In this document: piece by piece, positions 1-6,677 of the stretch
Position numbering within the stretch: position 1 is the first letter of the stretch
Layout of the letters: each line of letters opens with the position of its first letter
NCBI GenBank assembly: GCA_964618405.1
Contig: CAZUAY010000095.1
Span: 1 to 13,146 of the forward strand
Length of the DNA: 13,146 nt
Direction of reading: 5' to 3'
Origin: JBBQIY01 sp964618405
Lineage (GTDB): Bacteria > Verrucomicrobiota > Kiritimatiellia > RFP12 > UBA3636
Made by a program: the position numbers and the translations under genes
The notes under the pieces: model-generated
Told to the model about the DNA's origin: nothing
What the model saw: the letters and a program-made list of their open reading frames with translations, nothing else
The model's database searches: none

Positions 1-38
1 TTGATAGCACAGCAGAGCAGATCTCAGGCGTCACCCCC
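1..38 (+). repeat. Left arm of window-spanning inverted repeat
   Basis: The first 38 bases, starting TTGATAGCACAGCAG, match the reverse complement of 13001-13038 at 35 of 38 positions. The match may continue off the left end of the window. Starting exactly inside a repeat is what a contig end often looks like, so this is probably one copy of a dispersed genomic repeat. Confidence 0.85.
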
Positions 39-260
39 CGTCACTGACCGATTACAGTCGCTAGTCGCTAGTGGCTAGTCGCTAGTACCACGGTAGTGGT
101 AGTCGACAAAGTTCGCGACAAAACTCACGACAAAGTTTTGGGGACATCCGCGATCACCGATCGCCCACTCGCAACTCGCAACTCGCAACTCGCAACTCGC
201 GACTGTAATCGGGCAGTCAACGGGGATACCCCCCGTCACTGACCGATTACGATTCGTGGA
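1..260. repeat. Repeat-rich non-coding element at left end
   Basis: No credible gene lies here. A 22-bp direct repeat starting with six C's and ending GACCGATTAC occurs at 34-55 and 229-250. A 13-bp exact inverted repeat pairs CCGATTACAGTCG (48-60) with CGACTGTAATCGG (200-212), and weaker matching extends outward. Inside are four AGTCGCT heptamers (56-83, the third with one change), a small hairpin TACCAC/GTGGTA (86-101), three 12-bp units beginning CGACAAA (104-139) and five ACTCGCR heptamers (167-201). The right heptamers read on the other strand match the left ones at 5 of 7 positions, so the whole resembles a degenerate long palindrome. Its function is unknown; a dispersed intergenic repeat or a small non-autonomous element is likely. 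Confidence 0.8.
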
Positions 261-270
261 TAATTCTCCA

Positions 271-299
271 TTGCATATAAACGTAAATTTTGTTCTAAT
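271..299 (+). promoter_or_regulatory. Putative sigma-70-type promoter of hppA
   Basis: TTGCAT (271-276) and TCTAAT (294-299) are separated by 17 bp, with an extended -10 TG at 291-292. This is the best -35/-10 pair between the repeat element and hppA and would give a 5' leader of roughly 115 bases. It was found by eye only. Confidence 0.45.
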
Positions 300-369
300 A
301 GCATTTGGTTTTTTAAACTGTGGTTACTCACTGAACAAGCAGGCTGGTAGCCATTCACCAACCCAAAGC

Positions 370-399
370 GTGGAGTCGGGTTTCAACCAGACTCCCCAC
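370..399 (+). promoter_or_regulatory. Stem-loop in hppA leader
   Basis: GGAGTC (372-377) pairs with GACTCC (390-395), and inner GGT/ACC pairing (379-381 with 386-388) can close a tetraloop. The A-rich run and the Shine-Dalgarno AAGGAA (411-416) of hppA follow at once. An A tract rather than a T tract comes after the stem, so it does not read as a terminator for hppA-direction transcription. It may stabilise the mRNA or tune translation. Confidence 0.4.
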
Positions 400-421
400 T
401 AAGAAAAAAAAAGGAAACAAG

Positions 422-2596
422 ATGCTAAGCGTGATAATCGTTGTCGCCATAGGAGCACTAGCGTTTGCCGCCATTAACTTCGCAATCGTTCGAAAGATGG
501 CGCCCGGAACGGTCGAAATGAAGGAAATTTCGGATGCCATTCGTATGGGTTCAGACACCTTTGTACGTCACGTGTACGGGGTTGTCTTTGTTGTCGCCTT
601 GTGCGTTGCTCTGCTGCTCGCTCTCGTTGTGTCGTGGTATACAGGCGTAACGTTCCTTATTGGGGCGTTGATGAGCGGGTCGGCAGGCTGGATTGGCATG
701 AAAATCGCCACGATTGCTAATGTGCGTGTCTCGAATGTAGCCCGCCTGACCGAAGATATTGGCCAAACGCTCAGGGTGGCGTTTCGTGGTGGCTCAGTCA
801 TGGGCCTGTGCGTTGGCGGATTTGCCCTTTTGGGACTCGTACTCGTCTATGCAATTTTTGGGAAGTTCATGGGACAAACCTCAGCAGCCCAAATGGTCAT
901 GACAACGAACTGGATGGGCATTCACTTTATTCCTTTCACCATGTCACTTTCGGGCTATGCGCTCGGCTGCTCGATCATCGCGATGTTCGGTCGCGTCGGC
1001 GGTGGCATTTTCACGAAGGCTGCAGACATGGGAGCCGACCTTGTGGGTAAGACGGAAGCCCATATTCCGGAAGACGATCCACGAAACCCTGCAACAATTG
1101 CTGACAACGTGGGCGACAACGTAGGCGATGTCGCTGGCTTGGGCGCAGACTTGCTCGAAAGCTATGTTGGCGCACTCATTTCGAGCGTGATCTTGGCTAT
1201 CTGTCTTTTTTATACTAACCAAGATGCTGGGGCGAACCGAATTGATTTCAGTTTGATCTCGCATCTGATTGTTTACCCCCTCGGCTTTGCCGGCATTGGT
1301 ATCGTTTCTTGTATGGCTGGCATCGTCTTCTTGCTTGCCCGTAAAACATCCGATAATCCCCATCGTGAATTGAATTTTTCCACCCTAGTCTCGGCCTTGC
1401 TCACCATCATCGGAACTGGATTTTTCACCGCACGGTATTTTCGAGGACTGGACACAAGCACCATTGGCTTCCATTTCGGTATTCTGAGCCCCTGGATCGC
1501 CGCCGTAGCTGGAAATCTTGCGGGTATCGCTATCGGACAACTCGCCGAGATCTACACCAGCTTTGATTACCGTGCAACGCGTCAACTTGCTGAGGCCAGT
1601 TGCGAAGGATACGCCTTGAACATCACGCAAGGAATGGCAGGCGGAATGAAATCCGTCTTCTTGCCTGTCATGGTCATGGCCATCGCCACCATCATCGCCA
1701 ACGCCGTCGCTGGCCTCTACGGCGTCTCCATGGCAGCCATCGGTATGCTCTCCTACGTTGTTGCCACCGTTTCCGTCGACACTTTTGGCCCAATCGCGGA
1801 TAACGCTGGCGGCATCAGCGAAATGGCGAAGCTCGATCCAAAAGTTCGCCGAATAACCGATCACCTGGATGCTGTAGGCAACACGACTGCTGCCATTGGC
1901 AAAGGGTTTGCAATCGGTTCCGCCGCCCTCGCTGCCCTCTCGCTCTTCGCTTCCTACCTCTACGCACAGGCCAGCCCAGAAGATACACATGGGTTTGATT
2001 TGAGCCTCAACTTTATCGATATCCTGACGTTGACCGGAGGCCTTGTCGGTGCGGCACTCCCCTTCCTCTTCTCCGGGATTTTGATTGAAGCGGTTACGAA
2101 GGTCGCCCGCAAAATGGTACAAGAAGTTCGTCGGCAGTTCAGAGAAATTCCTGGGATTCTCACGGGAGAGTCTAAGCCAGACTATGTCACCTGCATTAAT
2201 ATCAGTTCTGCTGGAGCTCTGGCCGAAATGAAACTACCTGCAATCCTCTCCATCGCGGCACCGCTTATAGGAGGCTTTATTCTCGGCCCGAAATTCGTAG
2301 GCGGACTTTTGGTCGGCACGACGCTTTCTGCCGTTGTTCTAGCGCTCTACACCGCCAACGCCGGTGGTGCATGGGACAATGCCAAAAAATTTATCGAAAG
2401 TGGAAAATATGGCGGAAAAGGATCGGACGCGCATTCGGCCTCCGTAGTGGGTGATACGGTTGGAGATCCCCTCAAGGATACAGTCGGTCCTTCGCTTGAT
2501 ATTTTGATCAAGATTATGGCCGTCATTTCGCTAATTTTCGTGTCTGTTTTTCAAAAGTACAACTTCATTGACTGGTTTTCATCCCTCAACAAATAA
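422..2596 (+). CDS. hppA: Membrane-bound ion-translocating pyrophosphatase (K+-dependent type)
   Basis: Integral membrane enzyme that couples PPi hydrolysis to pumping Na+ and/or H+ out of the cytoplasm. It has 724 residues, normal for the family, and is hydrophobic throughout. The substrate motifs are intact: GGGIFTKAADMGADLVGK near 193-210, the EDDPRNP...DNVGDNVGD block at 217-236, and the C-terminal GDTVGDPLKDTVGPSLD with Lys685. The GNTTAAIGKG motif has Ala490 and Gly493 where K+-independent enzymes carry Lys and Thr, placing it in the K+-dependent subfamily. The gate helix reads D243-L-L-E246-S247, the arrangement of Na+-pumping enzymes such as that of Thermotoga maritima. Na+ transport is therefore plausible, but some H+ pumps share this Glu. 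The start is supported by AAGGAA five bases upstream. It heads a two-gene unit with the gene at 2609. Family certain; ion specificity open. Confidence 0.97.
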   Translation: MLSVIIVVAIGALAFAAINFAIVRKMAPGTVEMKEISDAIRMGSDTFVRHVYGVVFVVALCVALLLALVVSWYTGVTFLIGALMSGSAGWIGMKIATIANVRVSNVARLTEDIGQTLRVAFRGGSVMGLCVGGFALLGLVLVYAIFGKFMGQTSAAQMVMTTNWMGIHFIPFTMSLSGYALGCSIIAMFGRVGGGIFTKAADMGADLVGKTEAHIPEDDPRNPATIADNVGDNVGDVAGLGADLLESYVGALISSVILAICLFYTNQDAGANRIDFSLISHLIVYPLGFAGIGIVSCMAGIVFLLARKTSDNPHRELNFSTLVSALLTIIGTGFFTARYFRGLDTSTIGFHFGILSPWIAAVAGNLAGIAIGQLAEIYTSFDYRATRQLAEASCEGYALNITQGMAGGMKSVFLPVMVMAIATIIANAVAGLYGVSMAAIGMLSYVVATVSVDTFGPIADNAGGISEMAKLDPKVRRITDHLDAVGNTTAAIGKGFAIGSAALAALSLFASYLYAQASPEDTHGFDLSLNFIDILTLTGGLVGAALPFLFSGILIEAVTKVARKMVQEVRRQFREIPGILTGESKPDYVTCINISSAGALAEMKLPAILSIAAPLIGGFILGPKFVGGLLVGTTLSAVVLALYTANAGGAWDNAKKFIESGKYGGKGSDAHSASVVGDTVGDPLKDTVGPSLDILIKIMAVISLIFVSVFQKYNFIDWFSSLNK

Positions 2597-2608
2597 GGAG
2601 TATACGCC

Positions 2609-3379
2609 ATGAATGAGATTCATTACTACCTCACCCTCTTTCCAACAGAAGCCCTTATCGCTTCCATGCTGGAGCCAGCTCAATTTGGAGCCTACATGGC
2701 AACAGGTACGAACCGAGGCTCACATGAACGACTTATTTTCGTCGAAATTGAAGGCGATTTCCCTTCAGATTTTGACTGGGAATATGCCCGTGCTCGTACC
2801 GTTCCTCATGAAGATGGAACACCAAAGTTCTCAGTGTATCTCGGTGTCTATCGTATCCTTGAACGGGTGCCTTTCGATAAACTCAAAACCCTCTACCTCA
2901 CCACTTCGGGCGGCCTTACGCTCGCCATCGAAAAAGAAATTTTTCCAAACACCTTTTCCAAATCACCCTACTATCTTTACCAAGACCTTTGCCCCGTACA
3001 GCCTCTCGTCATCAGCGCCATGCCGCCCGACGCTTATGGAACTTACATGGTCTCCTGCGACTGCAAGATCAAGCTTCCAGCAATTTGTTACTGCGACCTC
3101 AAAGTTATCGACCCCAAAGACCCCGTCGACACTGGAAACCTAGGTCCTATCTACAACCGAAACACAGCCCATCTTGAGGAGTGTATCGAGGCTGTAACGA
3201 CACACGGAAAACTCAGCAAAACGTTGGCACGAACCTTTAGTGCAAATTTCACCTATCAAATTGTTAAATCCGGTTTTGCTTTCGTTCAGCCGACTATTCG
3301 TGTCTGGTATCCCATGCCGGCATTCGATGACTTAATTTCACAAAACTATGACTGGGCACGTTCTGCAATGTTGGTCTGA
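2609..3379 (+). CDS. Conserved-looking protein of unknown function, co-transcribed with hppA
   Basis: A 256-residue protein I do not recognise. It starts 12 bases after the hppA stop, and its Shine-Dalgarno AAGGAG (2595-2600) overlaps that stop codon, so it is very likely translated from the hppA mRNA. It has no signal peptide or membrane segment and should be cytoplasmic. It is rich in aromatic residues and prolines. Its most distinctive feature is a paired cysteine motif, C150-D-C152 then C160-Y-C162 (CxC-x7-CxC), with further cysteines at 128 and 192. This could bind a metal or form redox pairs, but nothing else supports that. Third-position bias and the well-placed ribosome-binding site argue that the gene is real. 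Its stop abuts that of the convergent gene, leaving no terminator space. Its position suggests a role linked to the pyrophosphatase, but no function is assigned. Confidence 0.85.
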   Translation: MNEIHYYLTLFPTEALIASMLEPAQFGAYMATGTNRGSHERLIFVEIEGDFPSDFDWEYARARTVPHEDGTPKFSVYLGVYRILERVPFDKLKTLYLTTSGGLTLAIEKEIFPNTFSKSPYYLYQDLCPVQPLVISAMPPDAYGTYMVSCDCKIKLPAICYCDLKVIDPKDPVDTGNLGPIYNRNTAHLEECIEAVTTHGKLSKTLARTFSANFTYQIVKSGFAFVQPTIRVWYPMPAFDDLISQNYDWARSAMLV

Positions 3380-4756
3380 TCAGAAGTGTGACTTCGGTTC
3401 AATGCCGATTGCATAAACGTGGAAGCCGAGCGCAAAGAGCTTGGCGTGGTCGAGGAAGTTACGCCCATCAAAAATGAAAGCGGGTTTACGCATGGATGAA
3501 TAGATCCGCTCCCAATCAAGCTCTTTGTAAAGCTTCCAATCCGTCAGGACGGCAACGGCATCAGCTCCTGCAACCGCCTGATAAGGATCGGCTTCGAAGT
3601 TGACGCGCTCGGCAATCGAAGCAAGATCATTCTTCGCGTTTTCTATTGCGTAGGGATCCGTTATCACAATGTCGGCATGCTCATCGGCGAGCAGTTTGGC
3701 AACTGTCAGCGCGGGTGTTTCACGCGTATCCGAGGTGTCGGCTTTGAAGGCGAAGCCGAGCAGCGCGATTCGCTTGCTGGCCACAGTATTGAACATAGCG
3801 GTGAGCATCGTGCTAACAAATCGGTTCTGCTGATAGGTGTTCATGGTCACGACCGAGCGCCAGTAGTCAGCCGCCTGATGCAGGCCCTGAGATTCGCACA
3901 TGTAAACGAGATTCAGAATGTCCTTCTTAAAACAGGAGCCACCAAAACCAACGCCCGCTTTGAGGAATTTAGGGCCGATACGACTATCCGCACCGATAGC
4001 TCGCGCCACTTCGGTTACATCCGCCCCCGTTTTTTCGCAAAGCTCGGTTAACGCATTGATGGAGGATATTCGTTGAGCTAAAAAGGCGTTAGCCGCAATT
4101 TTTGAAAGCTCTGATGACCAAACGTTCGTCGTGAGAATGCGCTCACGGGGAACCCAAGACGCGTAAATATCCACAACAGCTTGGCGCGCCATCAGACCGG
4201 ATTCCGTCTCATCAGAACCGATGAGAATTCGATCTGGAGATTCGAGATCGGTAATAGCGGTTCCCTCTGCCAGAAACTCGGGATTCGAAAGCACTTCAAA
4301 ATGAACGCCATTGTCTTCAGCGGAGAGCACGCGCTGCATGGCCGCTGCAGTACGCACGGGGAGCGTTGACTTCTCAACGACAATCTTATCGCTTTTTGAG
4401 CAACGTTTGATCTGGCGCGCGGTCTTTTCCCAGAATTGGAGGTCAGCAGCGCAACCAGCGCCTTGTCCGAAGGTCTTTGTTGGCGTGTTCACCGCCACAA
4501 AAATAACATCGGCTGCTTCGATCGCCTTATCGACGTCGGTTGAGAAGAAGAGATTTCGGTTCAGCGTTTCTTGAACAACTTCTTTGAGACCCGGCTCGTA
4601 AATTGGGAGTTTATCCGATTGCCAAGCGGCGATTCGCTTTGGATTAATATCAACAACGGTCACCTTTCGGTCTGGACATTTTTTGGCAATCATCGCCATG
4701 GTGGGTCCTCCCACATAGCCACCACCGATGCAGAGAATGTTTGTGAGTTTCTTCAT
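3380..4756 (-). CDS. ugd: UDP-glucose 6-dehydrogenase, animal-like type
   Basis: Cytosolic NAD-dependent enzyme that oxidises UDP-glucose in two steps to UDP-glucuronate, a precursor of capsule, exopolysaccharide and other glycans. It has 458 residues. The N-terminal Rossmann fold shows GGGYVGG (11-17) and acidic Asp36. Catalytic residues are visible: Glu160 in NPEFLAEGTA, Lys219 and Asn223 in ELSKIAANAFLAQR, and nucleophile Cys275 with Asp279 in GFGGSCFKKD. All sit one position before the human UGDH numbering as I recall it (E161, K220, C276, D280). Segments such as WVPRERILTTNVWSSELSK, LPIYEPGL and NLFFSTD closely resemble vertebrate enzymes rather than the shorter E. coli Ugd type. The C-terminal UDP-binding domain contains GFAFKADTSDTRETPA. 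The gene is divergent from the Memo-AMMECR1 gene. Its ribosome-binding site is weak (AAAGATAAG). Family sure; strict UDP-glucose specificity inferred from similarity. Confidence 0.95.
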   Translation of the reverse strand: MKKLTNILCIGGGYVGGPTMAMIAKKCPDRKVTVVDINPKRIAAWQSDKLPIYEPGLKEVVQETLNRNLFFSTDVDKAIEAADVIFVAVNTPTKTFGQGAGCAADLQFWEKTARQIKRCSKSDKIVVEKSTLPVRTAAAMQRVLSAEDNGVHFEVLSNPEFLAEGTAITDLESPDRILIGSDETESGLMARQAVVDIYASWVPRERILTTNVWSSELSKIAANAFLAQRISSINALTELCEKTGADVTEVARAIGADSRIGPKFLKAGVGFGGSCFKKDILNLVYMCESQGLHQAADYWRSVVTMNTYQQNRFVSTMLTAMFNTVASKRIALLGFAFKADTSDTRETPALTVAKLLADEHADIVITDPYAIENAKNDLASIAERVNFEADPYQAVAGADAVAVLTDWKLYKELDWERIYSSMRKPAFIFDGRNFLDHAKLFALGFHVYAIGIEPKSHF

Positions 4757-4821
4757 GCTTATCTTTACTTTTGTTATTGTTAAATCCGTTCAAAGACTAC
4801 TCAAATCATACGGTTTTTGCA

Positions 4822-4852
4822 AGAATGAATTCGAAACAGAATGAATTCGAAA
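4822..4852. repeat. Tandem 16-bp repeat in divergent control region
   Basis: AGAATGAATTCGAAA occurs exactly twice, at 4822-4836 and 4838-4852, with one base between. Each copy contains the palindrome GAATTC. The pair lies between the divergent starts of ugd and the Memo-AMMECR1 gene, about 65-95 bases upstream of the ugd start. This is where paired regulator-binding sites would be expected. No known regulator motif was recognised. Confidence 0.6.
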
Positions 4853-4870
4853 TAACACTCTAAATCTGTT

Positions 4871-4902
4871 CCCTTGTAAAACATGAACACAAGGGGTACC
4901 AT
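4871..4902 (+). promoter_or_regulatory. Possible promoter with overlapping dyad for Memo-AMMECR1 gene
   Basis: CCCTTGT (4871-4877) and ACAAGGG (4889-4895) form a perfect 7-bp dyad around an 11-base centre. A possible promoter, TTGTAA (4874-4879) and TACCAT (4897-4902) with 17-bp spacing, overlaps it. An operator or a leader hairpin would both fit. Each hexamer matches consensus at only 4 of 6 positions, so support is modest. Confidence 0.3.
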
Positions 4903-4931
4903 AGAAGGCTCAATCTTAAGGGAGGAATACC

Positions 4932-5171
4932 ATGAGCACAGTACCAAGCCATTTCACACAGAAGCCCCACATCCTCAACAGTACAATTGCCGGAACCTGG
5001 TATCCCGGATCAGCCAAGAAGCTCGACGCGCTAATTAAGGGCTGCCTGGACGCTATTCCCTTCTCCAACGCAGAGCCTCAAACCAATGTCTTGATTCTTC
5101 CCCATGCGGGTTATGCGTATTCAGCGCAAACTGCCGCTTATGGTATTAAACGCATTCAGAACAATGCTTGA
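4932..5171 (+). pseudogene. 5' part of interrupted Memo-AMMECR1 fusion (AmmeMemoRadiSam protein B region)
   Basis: This is the 79-residue N-terminal piece of a Memo-family protein. It starts behind a strong Shine-Dalgarno (GGGAGG, 4920-4925). GTWYPGSAKKL (21-31) and LPHAGYAYSAQTAAYG (56-71) are the hallmark opening of the family, with His58 in the conserved PHAGY site. The reading frame then enters unrelated sequence and stops after IKRIQNNA. In relatives this point is followed within a few residues by a strand like KRVVLLAPSHR, which is found just after the gap at 5356. About 185 bases of intervening sequence therefore split one gene. It is either truly disrupted or an assembly error. Confidence 0.85.
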
Positions 5172-5354
5172 TATGAAAGATAACTCTGAGCATATCAAAT
5201 TCAATATGGAAAACAAAAACGGTGCCGACAAATTATAAATCAGTTATATCAAAGTCAAACACATCGTTATCAACCTTCTCTTTGAGTTCATCTGTGCGCT
5301 TCTCCATTTCTTCAAGCTCGCGCTTCATTCTCGGATAAACAGTTNNNNNNNNNN
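5172..5354. other. Foreign-looking AT-rich insert plus 10-base assembly gap
   Basis: The sequence between the two halves of the Memo-AMMECR1 gene is clearly more AT-rich than its surroundings and codes for nothing in the forward frame. An 8-bp inverted repeat, TTGATATG (5168-5175) and CATATCAA (5191-5198), sits at the left junction. Ns fill 5345-5354, and host coding sequence resumes immediately after them. A scaffold gap beside foreign sequence suggests a repeated mobile element whose body was not assembled, or a chimeric join. No transposase family or target duplication could be identified. Confidence 0.75.
5233..5343 (-). CDS. C-terminal fragment of unrecognised gene, truncated by assembly gap
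   Basis: Read on the reverse strand from the gap, 36 codons stay open and end in TAA at 5235-5233. The product is highly charged: KRELEEMEKRTDELKEK suggests a coiled-coil helix, followed by an acidic tail ending DFDITDL. It uses AT-rich codons (TTA, ATA, AGA) unlike the neighbouring genes. The stop lies about 62 bases from the left junction, as a transposase or cargo gene might sit near the end of a mobile element. The fragment is too short to name. It could also be a chance open frame, though coding-like composition and a plausible helix argue mildly for a real gene tail. Confidence 0.45.
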   Translation of the reverse strand, partial: TVYPRMKRELEEMEKRTDELKEKVDNDVFDFDITDL

Positions 5355-5355
5355 C

Positions 5356-6600
5356 AAGCGTGTCGTTCTTCTCGCTCCCAGCCATCGCGTGCATTTAAAC
5401 AATTTTCTCGTATGCCCCGAGGCGAGTGGCGTATCAACGCCCTATGGTTCCATCGAAATCGACAAAGAGGCAATTGAATCGGTTGCCAGTCTATTCAACA
5501 TTGCCTATAGCGATGACATTCACGCCAAGGAACACAGCACGCAAATCCAATATCCAATGCTCCAATACGCGCTCAAGCAGCGTCCTTTTAAAATCGCCCC
5601 CTTCATCGTGGGCTCCATGGATCGCACCGCACTCGAAAAAGCTACTGATGCACTTCGCACTATTCTTGATGCAGAAACCCTTCTCGTTGTCAGTTCCGAT
5701 TTCACACATTACGGCGATGACTTCGACTACTTGCCGTTCGAAAAAAATGTGCGCGAAAAAGTCGAACAGCTCGACTTGAAAGCTTTTGACACCATCCAAA
5801 AACTCGACCTCGACGGTTTTCTTTCGCACATCACCAACCATAATGCGACGATATGTGGTCGCGACCCAATTGCGCTGATGCTCGAACTTTTACCCAAGAA
5901 CGCTGTACTCGACATGGCCCATTACGAAACCTCCTCCGACAAATCCGGCGACGAATCCTGTTTCGTCTGCTACTTGTGCGTGACCGGACATGCGGACTGG
6001 ACTCCACCGCACGATCAACCCGAAGAACCACCCAGGAAATTACTGATGGACAATGAAAAACGCGCCCTCCTCAGTTTTGCCCGTCGTTCCATCCAGCACA
6101 AACTTGAAACCGGAGAATCCCTGCCTGCTGACTACTTCAAGGACGATGCCTCAGAAGACATGCAACTGCCCATGGGATGCTTCGTAACGTTGAAGACAAC
6201 GCCTGACGATGAACTTCGCGGATGCATTGGCGAAATCATTGCTCACCGACCGCTGTACGAAGCGGTCACCGATCTCGCCGTTCAGTCTGCCTTTGAAGAT
6301 CCACGCTTCATCCCCTTGCAGCCCGACGAATTTGACAGCATCACGCTCGAAATCTCCGCGCTGACGCCCTCTCAACCGGTTGCTTCCTGGCGCGACATCA
6401 TCATCGGCAAGCACGGCATGACGATCCGCAAGCATGGCCGCATGGCGGTGTATCTCCCGCAAGTCGCCCCAGAACAAGGTTGGGAGCTCGAAGAAACGCT
6501 CACCCACCTTGCGCTCAAAGCCGGCCTCGGACCCAACGATTGGCGCGAAGGTTCAGATTTTACCGTATTCGAAGCGATCGTCTTTAGCGAAAGCGACTAA
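5356..6600 (+). pseudogene. 3' part of interrupted Memo-AMMECR1 fusion (AmmeMemoRadiSam proteins B and A)
   Basis: This open frame of 414 codons runs from the assembly gap to TAA at 6598-6600 and lacks its own start. It resumes the Memo domain at KRVVLLAPSHR. The domain continues with STPYGSIEID, KEHSTQIQYPML, the conserved VVSSDFTHYG and ICGRDPIALMLELL. After a proline-rich linker (PPHDQPEEPP) comes a complete AMMECR1 domain with its signature LRGCIG, then AFEDPRF and a closing EGSDFTVFEAIVF. Memo resembles extradiol dioxygenases. In bacteria and archaea Memo, AMMECR1 and a radical SAM protein occur together (the AmmeMemoRadiSam set), with no settled function. No radical SAM partner lies in this window. 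Intact, the fusion would be about 495 residues. Family assignment is firm; whether the gene is functional depends on the junction at 5170-5355. Confidence 0.9.
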
Positions 6601-6610
6601 TGCAGATGTT

Positions 6611-6644
6611 TTGATAGCTTGTCTGGGATGTTCATGCTAACATC
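6611..6644 (+). promoter_or_regulatory. Possible -35 and dyad upstream of serine dehydratase
   Basis: TTGATA (6611-6616) is a good -35 match, but no convincing -10 follows. A 6-bp dyad GATGTT/AACATC (6627-6632, 6639-6644) lies where the -10 would be. It might be an operator or a weak terminator of the preceding gene; the nearest T run (6653-6657) is too far away for a classic terminator. Confidence 0.25.
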
Positions 6645-6677
6645 AATTCCTCATTTTTAAACAACAAAGGTAGCGCA

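Noticed and set aside
56..201. Heptamer arrays as a possible CRISPR
   Set aside because: The units are 7 bp, contiguous and without spacers, and there are no cas genes.
355..558. 67-codon reverse open frame across the hppA start
   Set aside because: It overlaps the hppA ribosome-binding site and start and encodes nothing recognisable.
1385..2122. 245-codon open frame antisense to hppA
   Set aside because: It lies wholly inside a certain gene, and the product has no recognisable domain and the biased composition of a shadow frame.
6627..6658. Intrinsic terminator after the Memo-AMMECR1 gene
   Set aside because: The stem is only 6 bp and AT-rich, and the T run starts 9 bases after it.
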